Below, in pieces: positions 9,305 to 18,300 of a stretch of DNA of 64,000 nucleotides; position 1 is the first letter of the stretch; each line of letters opens with the position of its first letter. The translations under genes and the position numbers were made by a program. The notes beneath the pieces were generated by a model, which made no database searches, was not told where the DNA came from, and was given only the letters and a program-made list of their open reading frames with translations. The DNA is from Fervidobacterium pennivorans DSM 9078 (GTDB lineage Bacteria > Thermotogota > Thermotogae > Thermotogales > Fervidobacteriaceae): the NCBI RefSeq assembly GCF_000235405.2, contig NC_017095.1, forward strand, positions 558,001 through 622,000. Reading direction: 5' to 3'.

Positions 9305-9922
9305 TTGAGAGGAGTGTCAGATTCTCTTATGTTCTACCTTGAAAGGATGCGCCATCCCCTAAAGATTTCAAAACCTGCGATTTTGGTTATTGATGTTCAA
9401 GAATACTTTTTTTCTGAGTCTTCACCAGCCTTTCTCAGAGGTAGTGAGAGAGTAAAAGAGAATATTCGCACATTTCTTAAACAAATTCGCCAGTTGTCGG
9501 AAGAACTTTCTGTGAGTACACCTGTTATAGCAACCATACATAAAGGTGGAAGCGAAAATATGAAGCGATGGTGGGGGAACGCTGTGGAAGACGTATGGGC
9601 TAAACTTGCAATAGAGCAGGAGCTGGTTGACGTTGTAATTTACAAAGATACCTACGATGCGTTTTACATGACAGAACTTGGGGATATTCTCAAGGCAGAA
9701 TCAGTTGATCAGCTCATTATCACCGGTGTTATGACCCATCTTTGTTGTGAAACAACAGCACGTTCCGGATTTATTAAGGGATACGAAATTGTAATGGTCG
9801 AAGATTGTTTGTGGGACAAAGACGAGTGGTACCATTACGCATCATTGAAAAACCTGGCTCATGGATTCGTTGTTGTCTCCACAAGCCAGGAGGTTATTGA
9901 ACGACTTAAACTTATCAAATAA
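9305..9922 (+). CDS. Isochorismatase-family cysteine hydrolase
   Basis: About 205 aa, with the isochorismatase/nicotinamidase fold: AILVIDVQEYF with the catalytic Asp near residue 30, a Lys in ATIHKGG near 73, and GVMTHLCCETTARSGFIKGYEI near 140, where the nucleophilic Cys lies in the HLCC segment. It hydrolyses amide, ester or enol-ether bonds; the substrate is not evident. The start is uncertain: TTG 9305 gives the longest form, GTG 9314 and ATG 9329 are alternatives. A GAGAGGAG site lies at 9307-9314, which favours ATG 9329 or a close start. The gene ends 18 bases from the convergent Mpv17-like gene. Confidence 0.8.
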   Translation: MRGVSDSLMFYLERMRHPLKISKPAILVIDVQEYFFSESSPAFLRGSERVKENIRTFLKQIRQLSEELSVSTPVIATIHKGGSENMKRWWGNAVEDVWAKLAIEQELVDVVIYKDTYDAFYMTELGDILKAESVDQLIITGVMTHLCCETTARSGFIKGYEIVMVEDCLWDKDEWYHYASLKNLAHGFVVVSTSQEVIERLKLIK

Positions 9923-9940
9923 TTTTTCAACAGGGATTTC

Positions 9941-10660
9941 TTATTTAACTTCTGCAAGTTTAACTGAACGTTTCTTAAAGGAAAGCAAAATGCCAAGGAA
10001 CACAGAAAGCAAAGCAGCAACTAAAACCCTGTAGTTGGAAGGTAGTAAGAATGTCACTGTGTGAGCTGGGATCCAGAAGAACGGGATAGTTTTCCCAAGC
10101 ACAAACTTCACAAAAAACCTCCAATCAATAGCATTTAGAACATCATCGAATTTTGTGGTGAATATTTTCTTCAAATTGCCGTTGCCAAGGTCTATGTACG
10201 CATCTGTGATTCTGTGAAATGCCATGAATGTAGGAGCAAAGATTAGATTCATAAGAACGCTCGTATAAAAAGCTTGAAAGAAAGTTCTTGCATTGTTGGT
10301 ATAAGGAAGCAATTGCTTTTCCAGTAGTGCTTTTGTTCCTGAGAAGAAAAGTTCAAAGACAGTAACAAACACTACGCCCAAAAACCCCCATACGATAAAC
10401 CTATAAATTACACCCACCGGTGTTGAGTACTTTCCTTTCGATATTCTTAACGATAAAATCTCGCCGAATGTAGCTAAAATCCCAACTTTCAAAAAACCCA
10501 AGATGTAAGGATGTGATGAGTTCAAATTTACGTATATAGTTCTTGTCTTATCGTTTAACAAAAGGATCGCAAGTATCACGAAAAATAAAATTGTCAAAGT
10601 ATCACCAAAAAGCAGTCTCGGACTTTTTTCCTGAGCACTTCTAATGGTATGCTTCATCAT
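9941..10660 (-). CDS. Mpv17/PMP22-like membrane protein
   Basis: 239-aa membrane protein with four or five hydrophobic segments. The C-terminal part, with FFWIPAHTVTFLLP followed by YRVLVAALLSVFLGILLS, strongly resembles the signature end of Mpv17/PMP22-type proteins, and an internal FAPTFMAFHR fits the same family. Bacterial members have no established function. The gene begins at ATG 10660 behind AAGGAGG and is 22 bases downstream of the pgeF-like gene on the same strand, so it is probably its operon partner. Family assignment is moderate because only the C-terminal pattern is clear. Confidence 0.6.
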   Translation of the reverse strand: MMKHTIRSAQEKSPRLLFGDTLTILFFVILAILLLNDKTRTIYVNLNSSHPYILGFLKVGILATFGEILSLRISKGKYSTPVGVIYRFIVWGFLGVVFVTVFELFFSGTKALLEKQLLPYTNNARTFFQAFYTSVLMNLIFAPTFMAFHRITDAYIDLGNGNLKKIFTTKFDDVLNAIDWRFFVKFVLGKTIPFFWIPAHTVTFLLPSNYRVLVAALLSVFLGILLSFKKRSVKLAEVK

Positions 10661-10682
10661 TTTTGAGCCTCCTTAAAATTAA

Positions 10683-11492
10683 TTACTCAGCTAACCCAAC
10701 AACGGCAGCAAATCGCTTTTTTGTCTTTTCTCTTCGGTAAGAATAGAAAAACTCCGTATGTTTGTATGTATCCACGTTCGAGAATTCTATCCTGAAAACC
10801 CCTACAGAATTTAATGTTAACTGAACTGCTTTCCACAGGTCCACATATATCTTTTCTTCAACTTCTTTGACAACCTCTCTTCCAAACTTCATTAAAAATT
10901 CGGTAGCCACTTCTGGCCCAACTTCAAAACTATTTGGACCAATTGATGGACCAATAGACACAAAAATTTCTGAGGGTTCACTACCAAATTCTTCATTCAT
11001 TCTTAATATCATCTCTTTTGCAATTTCCAATAAAGTACCTCTCCAACCAGAGTGTGCAACCCCTACAACTCGTTTTACTGGGTCGTATGCAATGATAGGC
11101 ATACAATCAGCGTATGTGGTGACAAGAAAAAGCCCTTTCTCATTCGTTATCAATCCATCAACTTCTCGAAGTTTTCTATTCCAGTATGGTTTTCCTATGT
11201 CTTCACTTGTCACAACCTTGACGTTTTTGCTATGGACTTGGTGTGAAAATACACATCTTTCAGGATTGATTTTCACCTTTTTTGCAAAGAACTCAAAATG
11301 CTTTGGAAAATCCTCACAGCTGATAGCCAAGTTCAGCTCAGAAAAAGCGTTATGTTCTTCATTGCGCGTAATTTTTCTGGTAGTTACATAATGTACAAGT
11401 TCAGGAAACTGGCTGAGTAATGGAGATTGAGAAACCCAAACACCATCAATTTCTTTCAATAAATAATTGCCAATGTGCTTTATTTTATCCAT
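10683..11492 (-). CDS. pgeF: YfiH/PgeF-type multicopper polyphenol-oxidase-fold enzyme
   Basis: 269 aa with the metal-binding pattern of the YfiH (DUF152, laccase-domain) family: HQVHSKNV near residue 75, YADCMPI near 118 and VAHSGWRGT near 135 supply the His-Cys-His zinc ligands. Characterised members act as purine nucleoside phosphorylase/adenosine deaminase, or as PgeF in peptidoglycan editing. ATG 11492 is preferred to the longer frame (start at 11537) because GAGGTGA lies 4-5 bases upstream and homologues start here. It is transcribed divergently from the lysine operon, with about 0.35 kb between them. Confidence 0.85.
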   Translation of the reverse strand: MDKIKHIGNYLLKEIDGVWVSQSPLLSQFPELVHYVTTRKITRNEEHNAFSELNLAISCEDFPKHFEFFAKKVKINPERCVFSHQVHSKNVKVVTSEDIGKPYWNRKLREVDGLITNEKGLFLVTTYADCMPIIAYDPVKRVVGVAHSGWRGTLLEIAKEMILRMNEEFGSEPSEIFVSIGPSIGPNSFEVGPEVATEFLMKFGREVVKEVEEKIYVDLWKAVQLTLNSVGVFRIEFSNVDTYKHTEFFYSYRREKTKKRFAAVVGLAE

Positions 11493-11752
11493 TTTCTCAC
11501 CTCTTCTAATTGCACATTTTTTTACATGCAGGCCCAATTACTGAGCTACCTTCTTTCAATATTAATTATAGCATATATAGCATATGCTGCTGTGATGACT
11601 CGCTCTTTTCCTAACTTCTGCTTTTTTTGATAGCCACCGTTACAAACAGTACCTTAAACCTCTGCTAAGTTGAAACCGATTTTTCCTAAGCGTTTACAAC
11701 TACTCTTTTTCTTCCTTTCCTTTGGAAATCTCTTTCTTCCTTGAGTATGCAT

Positions 11753-11804
11753 TAGAAATTTCTAGTTTCCAACGTTAGAAAGAGCTTCTTATAAATGATA
11801 TACT
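11753..11804 (+). promoter_or_regulatory. Promoter and palindrome upstream of the lysine operon
   Basis: An extended -10 box, TGATATACT (TATACT at 11799-11804), lies about 48 bases before the first start codon. A weak -35 (TTAGAA, 11775-11780) sits 18 bases upstream of it. A perfect 12-bp palindrome, TAGAAATTTCTA (11753-11764), lies just upstream of the -35 and could be an operator. The rest of the divergent spacer 11540-11750 shows no gene. Confidence 0.45.
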
Positions 11805-11852
11805 GAATATTGGGAAAATTAGCACCTAGTGTTTTGGAAGGGGGGAGTGAAC

Positions 11853-12509
11853 TTGAAGGTAATATCCTTTGACGAAGCTGTTGAGTTTGTTAAACCTGGT
11901 AACACTGTTATGATTGGAGGATTCCTAGGAGTAGGCACTCCAGAAGGGATAATAGACAAAATCGTCGAAAAAGGTATTGGAAATCTCACAGTAATAGCCA
12001 ACGATACCGCTTTTGAAGACCGCGGAGTTGGAAAACTTGTTAAAAACAAGCTGTGCAAGAAGGTAATAGTCTCACACATAGGAACGAACCCAGAAACGCA
12101 GAGGCAAATGATAGCAGGAGAGTTGGAAGTGGAGCTTGTTCCGCAGGGCACTTTGGCAGAACGTATTAGAGCAGGTGGTGCTGGCCTTGGAGGTATACTT
12201 ACACCTACCGGCGTAGGAACTGTGGTTGAAAATGGCAAGCATGTTATTGAAATTGAAGGGAAGAAATATTTGCTTGAATTGCCCTTAAAAGCCGATATTG
12301 CACTAATAAAAGCCAAGAAGTGTGACTATTACGGCAACCTTGTTTACAACTTTACAGCCGAGAATTTCAACCCGCTGATGGCCATGGCTGCTGAAATTGT
12401 GATTGTCGAAGTTGAAGAGATCGTGCCCGTCGGAGTCTTGGCACCCAATGAGATAAGAACACCTGGAGTTCTTGTAGATTACGTCGTAGTTTCTCAGGGG
12501 GTGAAGTGA
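11853..12509 (+). CDS. atoD: CoA-transferase subunit A (AtoD-like)
   Basis: 218 aa, the usual length for the A subunit of acetate/butyrate/acetoacetate CoA-transferases. It has the glycine-rich [16 protein letters not shown] segment near residues 23-38 and the [16 protein letters not shown] loop near 105-120. In lysine fermentation this enzyme exchanges CoA between acetoacetate or butyrate and acetate. The TTG start at 11853 is chosen because GAAGGGGGGAG ends 7 bases before it; the frame is open from GTG 11829. The following subunit gene begins 1 base after its stop, so the two are translationally coupled. This is the first gene of an 11-gene operon. Confidence 0.85.
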   Translation: MKVISFDEAVEFVKPGNTVMIGGFLGVGTPEGIIDKIVEKGIGNLTVIANDTAFEDRGVGKLVKNKLCKKVIVSHIGTNPETQRQMIAGELEVELVPQGTLAERIRAGGAGLGGILTPTGVGTVVENGKHVIEIEGKKYLLELPLKADIALIKAKKCDYYGNLVYNFTAENFNPLMAMAAEIVIVEVEEIVPVGVLAPNEIRTPGVLVDYVVVSQGVK

Positions 12510-12510
12510 T

Positions 12511-13161
12511 ATGCCAGTTGACCCAAAAGAAAAGATAGCAAAAAGAGTTGCTCAAGAATTAAAAGAAGGGGACCTTGTAAACCTTGGTATTGGACTCCCA
12601 ACACTTGTAGCTAATTATATACCAAAAGGCGTGCATATCTTTTTCCAAAGTGAGAATGGAATAATTGGAATGGGACCGGAACCGGAGAAAGGTTTTGAGA
12701 ATAAAGATTTGACAAATGCAGGAGCAGGGTTTGTTACCGCACAACCAGGAGCAATGACCTTCGATAGTGCATTTTCATTTGCAATGATTCGTGGTGGCCA
12801 TTTGGATGTAACTGTTCTTGGGGGCCTTCAGGTTGATGAAGAAGGTCACCTTGCAAATTGGATGATACCGGGCAAGATGATACCAGGAATGGGTGGTGCA
12901 ATGGACTTAGTTACAGGCGCAAAACGAGTTATCGTTGCTATGACCCACACAGCAAAAGGCGAACCAAAAATAGTTAAAAAGTGCACATTACCATTAACTT
13001 CCATCCGACGAGTTGACCTCATTGTGACAGAACTTGCCGTTATAAGACCAACCGACGAAGGACTCGTGCTTGAAGAAATAGCCGAAGAAACGACACTTGA
13101 AGAAGTACTTAAATTGACAGAAGCGAAATTGATAGTCTCCGAAAAGTTAAAGAAGTTTTAA
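12511..13161 (+). CDS. atoA: CoA-transferase subunit B (AtoA-like)
   Basis: 216 aa. The active-site glutamate lies in [11 protein letters not shown] (Glu near residue 48), as in class I CoA-transferases. The [23 protein letters not shown] segment near 92-114 and [14 protein letters not shown] near 118 are family hallmarks. With the preceding subunit it forms a heteromeric CoA-transferase that activates or releases the short-chain acids made from lysine. The ATG start has AGGGGGTGA upstream, within the end of the previous gene. Confidence 0.9.
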   Translation: MPVDPKEKIAKRVAQELKEGDLVNLGIGLPTLVANYIPKGVHIFFQSENGIIGMGPEPEKGFENKDLTNAGAGFVTAQPGAMTFDSAFSFAMIRGGHLDVTVLGGLQVDEEGHLANWMIPGKMIPGMGGAMDLVTGAKRVIVAMTHTAKGEPKIVKKCTLPLTSIRRVDLIVTELAVIRPTDEGLVLEEIAEETTLEEVLKLTEAKLIVSEKLKKF

Positions 13162-13191
13162 TCCAAGATTTGCTGTGGAGGATGAGAAAAA

Positions 13192-13611
13192 ATGGAAAAT
13201 GCAAAAAATTCACGGTTGCCAAAGGCAATGATTAGAGTTCGTATGAGCCAAGCAGATGCACACTATGGAGGAAACTTAGTTGACGGTGCAAGAATTTTGC
13301 AGCTTTTTGGAGACGTGGCTACTGAACTCTTAATCAGATACGATGGGGATGAGGGACTTTTCAGAGCGTATGACAACGTAGAGTTTCTCGCACCTGTTTT
13401 TGCCGGTGACTATATCGAGGCATATGGGGAAATTGTGGAGGTTGGTCGCACTTCAAGAAAGATGAAGTTTGAGGCCTACAAGGTCATTCATTCCAGACCG
13501 GATATAAACGATAGTGCAGCTGAAGTTTTGGATGAACCGATTCTTGTCTGTAAAGCGAGCGGAACCTGTGTTGTTCCAAAAGATAAACAGAGATACAACC
13601 ACGAAGAATGA
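13192..13611 (+). CDS. kal: 3-aminobutyryl-CoA ammonia-lyase
   Basis: 139-aa hotdog-fold protein. The start [25 protein letters not shown], the [31 protein letters not shown] core and the position inside a lysine-fermentation operon identify it as Kal. It removes ammonia from L-3-aminobutyryl-CoA to give crotonyl-CoA. It is 30 bases after the CoA-transferase B subunit and 54 bases before kce. The ATG start has a GGAGGATGAG site upstream. Confidence 0.88.
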   Translation: MENAKNSRLPKAMIRVRMSQADAHYGGNLVDGARILQLFGDVATELLIRYDGDEGLFRAYDNVEFLAPVFAGDYIEAYGEIVEVGRTSRKMKFEAYKVIHSRPDINDSAAEVLDEPILVCKASGTCVVPKDKQRYNHEE

Positions 13612-13665
13612 TAAAGTAAGTCAAAGACTGTATCAGCAATTTGGTAATTTGTGAGGTGAAAACCT

Positions 13666-14484
13666 ATGGAAAAGTTAATTATTACAGTCGCAGTCACGGG
13701 AGCAGAAGTAACAAGAGAACAACAACCTAACCTGCCAATAACACCAGATGAAATTGCAGAAGAAGTTTACAGATGCTGGCAGGCTGGAGCATCTATTGCA
13801 CATATACATGCAAGATTACCGGATGGGACTCCCACTCAGTCAAAGGAAGTTTATGCCGAGATTAAACGAAAAATCCAAGAAAAATGTGACATAATCATAC
13901 AGTTTTCAACGGGTGGAGCTGTGTGGCACACACCTGAAGAGCGAATCCAATGTTTAGATGCTATGCCAGAAATGGCTACGCTTTCTGCTGGTTCTTGCAA
14001 CTTTGGAAACGATGTATTCATGAACTCTCCATCTTTCATGGAATTACTTGCCAAGACTATGAAAGAAAAAGGCATCAAACCGGAGATAGAAATATTCGAA
14101 CCAGGGATGATAGAAAATGCTTTGAGGCTTGTTAAAAAGGGATTGTTGGAACTGCCGCTCCATTTTGATTTTGTTTTGGGGGTTCCTGGTGCAATGACTG
14201 GAACTATCGAGGATTTGTTGTTCTTAGTCAAAAAAATACCAGAGGGTTGCACATGGTCGGTGGCGGGGATTGGTAGGTACGAACTTCCACTAGCTGTCCA
14301 TGCAATAGTTATGGGTGGACACGTAAGGGTAGGTTTTGAGGACAACATCTATTACAGGAAAGGCGAACTTGCAAAAAGCAATGCACAACTCGTTGAAAGG
14401 ATAGTAAGGATAGCAAGAGAAGTTGATAGAGAAATCGCCACACCTGATGAAGCAAGAAGAATATTGGGTATTAAGAAACAATAA
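13666..14484 (+). CDS. kce: 3-keto-5-aminohexanoate cleavage enzyme
   Basis: 272-aa TIM-barrel protein of the BKACE (DUF849) family. It begins with the typical TVAVTGAEVTREQQPNLPITPDEIAEE, followed by zinc-ligand segment AHIHAR near residue 45 and a late GGHVRVGFEDNIYY near 216-229 that supplies conserved His/Arg/Glu residues. Kce combines 3-keto-5-aminohexanoate with acetyl-CoA to make acetoacetate and 3-aminobutyryl-CoA, the substrate of the neighbouring Kal. The ATG start has GAGGTG upstream. Length and motifs are complete. Confidence 0.92.
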   Translation: MEKLIITVAVTGAEVTREQQPNLPITPDEIAEEVYRCWQAGASIAHIHARLPDGTPTQSKEVYAEIKRKIQEKCDIIIQFSTGGAVWHTPEERIQCLDAMPEMATLSAGSCNFGNDVFMNSPSFMELLAKTMKEKGIKPEIEIFEPGMIENALRLVKKGLLELPLHFDFVLGVPGAMTGTIEDLLFLVKKIPEGCTWSVAGIGRYELPLAVHAIVMGGHVRVGFEDNIYYRKGELAKSNAQLVERIVRIAREVDREIATPDEARRILGIKKQ

Positions 14485-14512
14485 ACGAATAGATTTTTCA
14501 GGAGGTATCAGT

Positions 14513-15550
14513 ATGAAAAACATTAAAGGATGTCCATTTGGAACACACAGGGTTATTGAACCAAAAGGGACTCTTCCTCAAGCAGCAACAAAAATTGATA
14601 ACACAATGGAAATCTACACTAACGAACTCCTAATAGATGTCAAAACCCTAAACGTAGATTCCGCTAGTTTCACGCAAATTAAAGAATCATGCCATGGAAA
14701 TGTGGAATGTATCAAGGATACTATATTAAAAATCGTTGCCGAACGTGGAAAATTGCAAAACCCAGTGACAGGTTCAGGTGGTATGTTGATAGGTGTTGTT
14801 GAAGAAATAGGTCCAGACTTTCCAACAGACCTAAAGGTTGGAGATAAGATAGCAACACTCGTTTCCTTATCGCTCACTCCTTTGAGGATAGATAAGATAC
14901 TTAATGTAAATGTTGATACCGACCAAGTGGACATAGAAGGTAAAGCGATCTTATTTGAAAGTGGTATTTACGCTAAGTTGCCTGATGATATACCAGAAAA
15001 GCTCGCGTTAGCAGTTTTAGACGTAGCAGGTGCTCCAGCTCAAACACGCAAGTTGGTCAAACCAGGGATGACAGTCTGTATTATTGGTGGCGGTGGAAAA
15101 TCAGGTGTGCTTTGCGCGTATGAGGCGATGAAAGCTGCTGGTAAAGATGGGAAGGTCATAGTTGTCGAATACTCACCAGAAAACGCAAAAAGGGTAGAAG
15201 AGCTCGGTCTTGCACACCATGTTATCATAGCGGATGCTACAAAGCCAGTTGAAGTTTATCAGAAAGTCATGGAAGTTACCGGTGGGCAGTACTGTGATGT
15301 AGTAATCAACAACGTTAATGTGCCAGCTACCGAGATGTCCTCAATTCTTATCACAAAAGATGAAGGTATTGTTTACTTCTTCAGCATGGCAACATCTTTC
15401 ACAAGAGCTGCACTCGGTGCTGAAGGTGTAGGGAAAGATGTGACGATGATAATAGGAAACGGTTACACGAAAGGTCATGCAGAAGTGGCCTTGAATATAC
15501 TCAGGGAATCGAAGAAGATAAGAGAACTATTTGAGAAATTGTATGTCTAA
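14513..15550 (+). CDS. kdd: L-erythro-3,5-diaminohexanoate dehydrogenase
   Basis: 345 aa. It oxidises 3,5-diaminohexanoate to 3-keto-5-aminohexanoate with NAD(P)+, the step before Kce. A Rossmann-type motif, CIIGGGGKSGVLCAYEAMKAAG, lies near residues 188-209, and the family start MKNIKGCPFGTHRVIEPKG is intact. The ATG at 14513 is chosen over the longer frame (14423) because AGGAGGT precedes it by 6-7 bases and the extra residues would overlap kce. The stop overlaps the leader of kamA. Confidence 0.9.
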   Translation: MKNIKGCPFGTHRVIEPKGTLPQAATKIDNTMEIYTNELLIDVKTLNVDSASFTQIKESCHGNVECIKDTILKIVAERGKLQNPVTGSGGMLIGVVEEIGPDFPTDLKVGDKIATLVSLSLTPLRIDKILNVNVDTDQVDIEGKAILFESGIYAKLPDDIPEKLALAVLDVAGAPAQTRKLVKPGMTVCIIGGGGKSGVLCAYEAMKAAGKDGKVIVVEYSPENAKRVEELGLAHHVIIADATKPVEVYQKVMEVTGGQYCDVVINNVNVPATEMSSILITKDEGIVYFFSMATSFTRAALGAEGVGKDVTMIIGNGYTKGHAEVALNILRESKKIRELFEKLYV

Positions 15551-15572
15551 CATGATGGGAGGTATCCTAAAG

Positions 15573-16856
15573 ATGGCGAGACATTTTAAAGAAATTCCAC
15601 TTTGGAGAAACGTTACGGAAGAAGAATGGAACGACTGGAAATGGCAACTAAGAAACAGGATAATGGATGTCGACACATTGAAGCAGGTTATAAACCTTAC
15701 ACCCGAAGAAGAAGAAGGTGTAAGGAACGCTTTGAAAACCCTGAGAATGGCGATAACACCGTATTACGCAAGTTTAATGGACCCAGATAATCCAAAGTGT
15801 CCAATAAGACGCCAAGCCGTTCCAACTGTAAAAGAACTTTACGTATCCCCATGGGACATGACAGACCCGCTCCACGAAGACGAGGATTCACCAGTACCTG
15901 GGCTTACTCACAGGTATCCTGACAGAGTTTTGATGCTTATTACCGATATGTGCTCAATGTACTGTAGACACTGTACACGTCGAAGATTCGCGGGTCAACA
16001 CGACCGGGCAAGAACAAAGCAGGAAATCGATGCCATGATTGAATACATCAGAGAAACACCTCAGGTAAGAGATGTGCTTTTGTCCGGTGGCGATGCCCTA
16101 CTGGTTGGAATTGAGATGCTTGAATACATTCTTAAAGAGCTCAGAAAAATCAAACACGTTGAGATAATAAGGATAGGAACAAGAGCACCTGTTGTCTTAC
16201 CACAAATCGTGACTCCAGAATTAACTAACATGCTTAAAAAGTATCATCCAATTTGGTTAAATACACACTTTAACCACCCAAAAGAGATAACACCTGAATC
16301 ATCAAGGGCATGTGAGATGTTGGCTGATGCAGGTATACCGTTGGGTAACCAAACCGTGCTTTTGAGAGGTGTCAACGACAGCCCATACATTATGATGGAG
16401 CTGGTTCACCAGCTTGTAAAAATAAGGGTCAGACCATACTATATTTACCAATGCGATCTATCTATGGGATTAACACATTTCAGAACCTCTATAAAGAAAG
16501 GTTTAGAAATAATGGAAGCGCTTATAGGTCACACATCCGGCTTTTGTGTTCCTTCTTTTGTTGTTGATGCACCAGCTGGCGGTGGAAAGATAAGAGTTAT
16601 GCCAAACTACGTCATATCCATGTCCGACCACACGGTTATACTGAGAAACTACGAAGGTGTCATCGTTGCTTACCACGAACCTGAAGATACCACTAGTGAT
16701 GTTGATGACTCAGAATACAGGGCAAAATACAAATTCTCGGGTGTTGCTAGCCTATTTACAGACAAAAAGATAAGTATCGAACCGGCACATCTTGAAAGAC
16801 ATGAAAGGATTAAGGAATGGAAAGAGAAAAAAGGAGGCAAGGAGAATGAACATTGA
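15573..16856 (+). CDS. kamA: Lysine 2,3-aminomutase
   Basis: 427-aa radical SAM/PLP enzyme that converts L-lysine to L-beta-lysine, the first committed step of lysine fermentation. The [4Fe-4S]-binding CSMYCRHC motif is near residues 127-134, followed by the SAM-binding LSGGDALLV near 170. PLP- and lysine-binding regions (YYIYQCDLSMGLTHFRT; PSFVVDAPAGGGKI) are intact. ATG 15573 has GGGAGGT about 10 bases upstream; the frame is open from 15531 but would overlap kdd. Its last 11 bases overlap the maoC-like gene. Confidence 0.95.
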   Translation: MARHFKEIPLWRNVTEEEWNDWKWQLRNRIMDVDTLKQVINLTPEEEEGVRNALKTLRMAITPYYASLMDPDNPKCPIRRQAVPTVKELYVSPWDMTDPLHEDEDSPVPGLTHRYPDRVLMLITDMCSMYCRHCTRRRFAGQHDRARTKQEIDAMIEYIRETPQVRDVLLSGGDALLVGIEMLEYILKELRKIKHVEIIRIGTRAPVVLPQIVTPELTNMLKKYHPIWLNTHFNHPKEITPESSRACEMLADAGIPLGNQTVLLRGVNDSPYIMMELVHQLVKIRVRPYYIYQCDLSMGLTHFRTSIKKGLEIMEALIGHTSGFCVPSFVVDAPAGGGKIRVMPNYVISMSDHTVILRNYEGVIVAYHEPEDTTSDVDDSEYRAKYKFSGVASLFTDKKISIEPAHLERHERIKEWKEKKGGKENEH

Positions 16857-17247
16857 TGATATTTACGTTGGTCAGGTTTACGAAGTGAAGAGAATTGTAA
16901 CAGATGAGATGGTTAAGCTCTTTGCCGAAGCTACAGGTGATAAAAACCCTGTGCATCTTGACGAAGAATACGCCAAGAATACCATCTTCGGTGGGAGGAT
17001 AGCGCACGGCATTCTATCACTTGGAATTATCTCATCTGTCCTCGGTATGGAATTCCCAGGCGCAGGGACAATTTACTTAATGCAAAATGCCAAGTTTAAA
17101 AGACCTGTTTACATCGGAGAAGAGGTCACTGTAAAGCTTATAGTCAAAGAAATCGATAGAGAAAAACGAAGAGTACTATTGGAAACCTACGTTGTAAAAG
17201 AAAATGGTGAAAATGCTATCGAAGGTGAGGCACTGGTAAAGATTTGA
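16846..17247 (+). CDS. MaoC-like (R)-specific enoyl-CoA hydratase
   Basis: 133-aa hotdog-fold protein with the MaoC/PhaJ hydratase motif: an AEATGDKNPVHLDEEYAKNTIFGGRIAHGIL segment carries the Asp-His pair near residues 26-56. Family members add water to trans-2-enoyl-CoA. Crotonyl-CoA is the product of Kal in this operon, so crotonyl-CoA to (R)-3-hydroxybutyryl-CoA is a reasonable guess. It overlaps the end of kamA by 11 bases and so is clearly part of the operon. The substrate is inferred from context only. Confidence 0.82.
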   Translation: MNIDDIYVGQVYEVKRIVTDEMVKLFAEATGDKNPVHLDEEYAKNTIFGGRIAHGILSLGIISSVLGMEFPGAGTIYLMQNAKFKRPVYIGEEVTVKLIVKEIDREKRRVLLETYVVKENGENAIEGEALVKI

Positions 17248-17253
17248 GATAAT

Positions 17254-18288
17254 ATGGCTGGAATAGAAAAAGTAGAAAGCGGAAGTGATTTTGAAAAGCT
17301 CATTAACGAAATCCTAAAAAGGAAAGTCATTGCTATCATAGGGCTTGAAAAGAACACAGGCAAAACAGAAACGCTGAACTTTATTGTAAAGCATGTAAGC
17401 CCTCAAAAAAGATTGGCACTAACATCCATAGGTACAGATGGAGAGGAAAAAGATTTAGTTTTCGGCACGTTTAAACCATCTGTATATGTAGATTACGGTT
17501 TTGTATACACAACAACCGAACTATTTTTCAAAAGAAAAACAGTGCTTTCAGAAATCATACATATTTCACAGCAACATACGCCAACTGGACGTGTTATCAT
17601 CGCAAAAGCATTAGAGCCGGGAAAAGTCGTACTTTCAGGACCACCAACAGCTGTGTGGATGGAAGAGACTGTAAGATTGTTGAAAGAGCATTCAGACATT
17701 GTTATCATCGATGGTGCGCTTTCTCGCTTTAGTCAGGCAACACCTTTTATCGCCGATGGTATAGTTCTTGCAACTGGCGCAGCCTATTCTTTGGATAAAA
17801 GAGAAATAGTAAAACATACCCGATACATTTACACACTCTGCCAGTTGCCTGAAGTAAGCATGGAAGACAAAGAAAAATTGGCGCTGGCCAATACCGTTCA
17901 CGTATTTCAAGATGGAGATTGGAAAGATTTGGGTATAGAGTCCGCACTCCAGCTTAATAAAATCTTTGATACGAGTTTAGATGCCAATACTAAAAAAATA
18001 TACATTCCCGGGGCACTTACCGATAACGTCTTGAGATTTGTAAGCACCAAGAGCGTTGATGAAGTAATAGTTAGAGATTTCACGAAGATTTTTGTTTCGT
18101 ATGAAAACTATATAAAATACAAGCCGACAATAAGAGTACTGAAACGTGCAAACATAATAGGTATCACTGTTAACCCGTTTTCCCCAACAGGGTATGTATT
18201 AAATTCACATGAAATTATCAAAGAGCTTAAGAAACATGTCGATGTTCCTGTAATCGACGTGAAACTAGAAACAGTTAACAATATTTGA
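17254..18288 (+). CDS. kamB: Lysine 5,6-aminomutase reactivase, KamB-type
   Basis: 344 aa with a P-loop, GLEKNTGKT, at residues 30-38. The operon position next to a MutS-like ATPase and kamDE matches the KamB component of the lysine 5,6-aminomutase reactivation system, which exchanges damaged cobalamin. It begins 6 bases after the hydratase gene and ends 12 bases before kamC. No membrane segments. The biochemical role is known only from the family annotation. Confidence 0.8.
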   Translation: MAGIEKVESGSDFEKLINEILKRKVIAIIGLEKNTGKTETLNFIVKHVSPQKRLALTSIGTDGEEKDLVFGTFKPSVYVDYGFVYTTTELFFKRKTVLSEIIHISQQHTPTGRVIIAKALEPGKVVLSGPPTAVWMEETVRLLKEHSDIVIIDGALSRFSQATPFIADGIVLATGAAYSLDKREIVKHTRYIYTLCQLPEVSMEDKEKLALANTVHVFQDGDWKDLGIESALQLNKIFDTSLDANTKKIYIPGALTDNVLRFVSTKSVDEVIVRDFTKIFVSYENYIKYKPTIRVLKRANIIGITVNPFSPTGYVLNSHEIIKELKKHVDVPVIDVKLETVNNI

Positions 18289-18300
18289 CCAGTTAAGTGG

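Noticed and set aside
10867-11391. 174-aa plus-strand frame opposite pgeF
   Set aside because: Antisense to a well-supported conserved enzyme; its translation has no family features.
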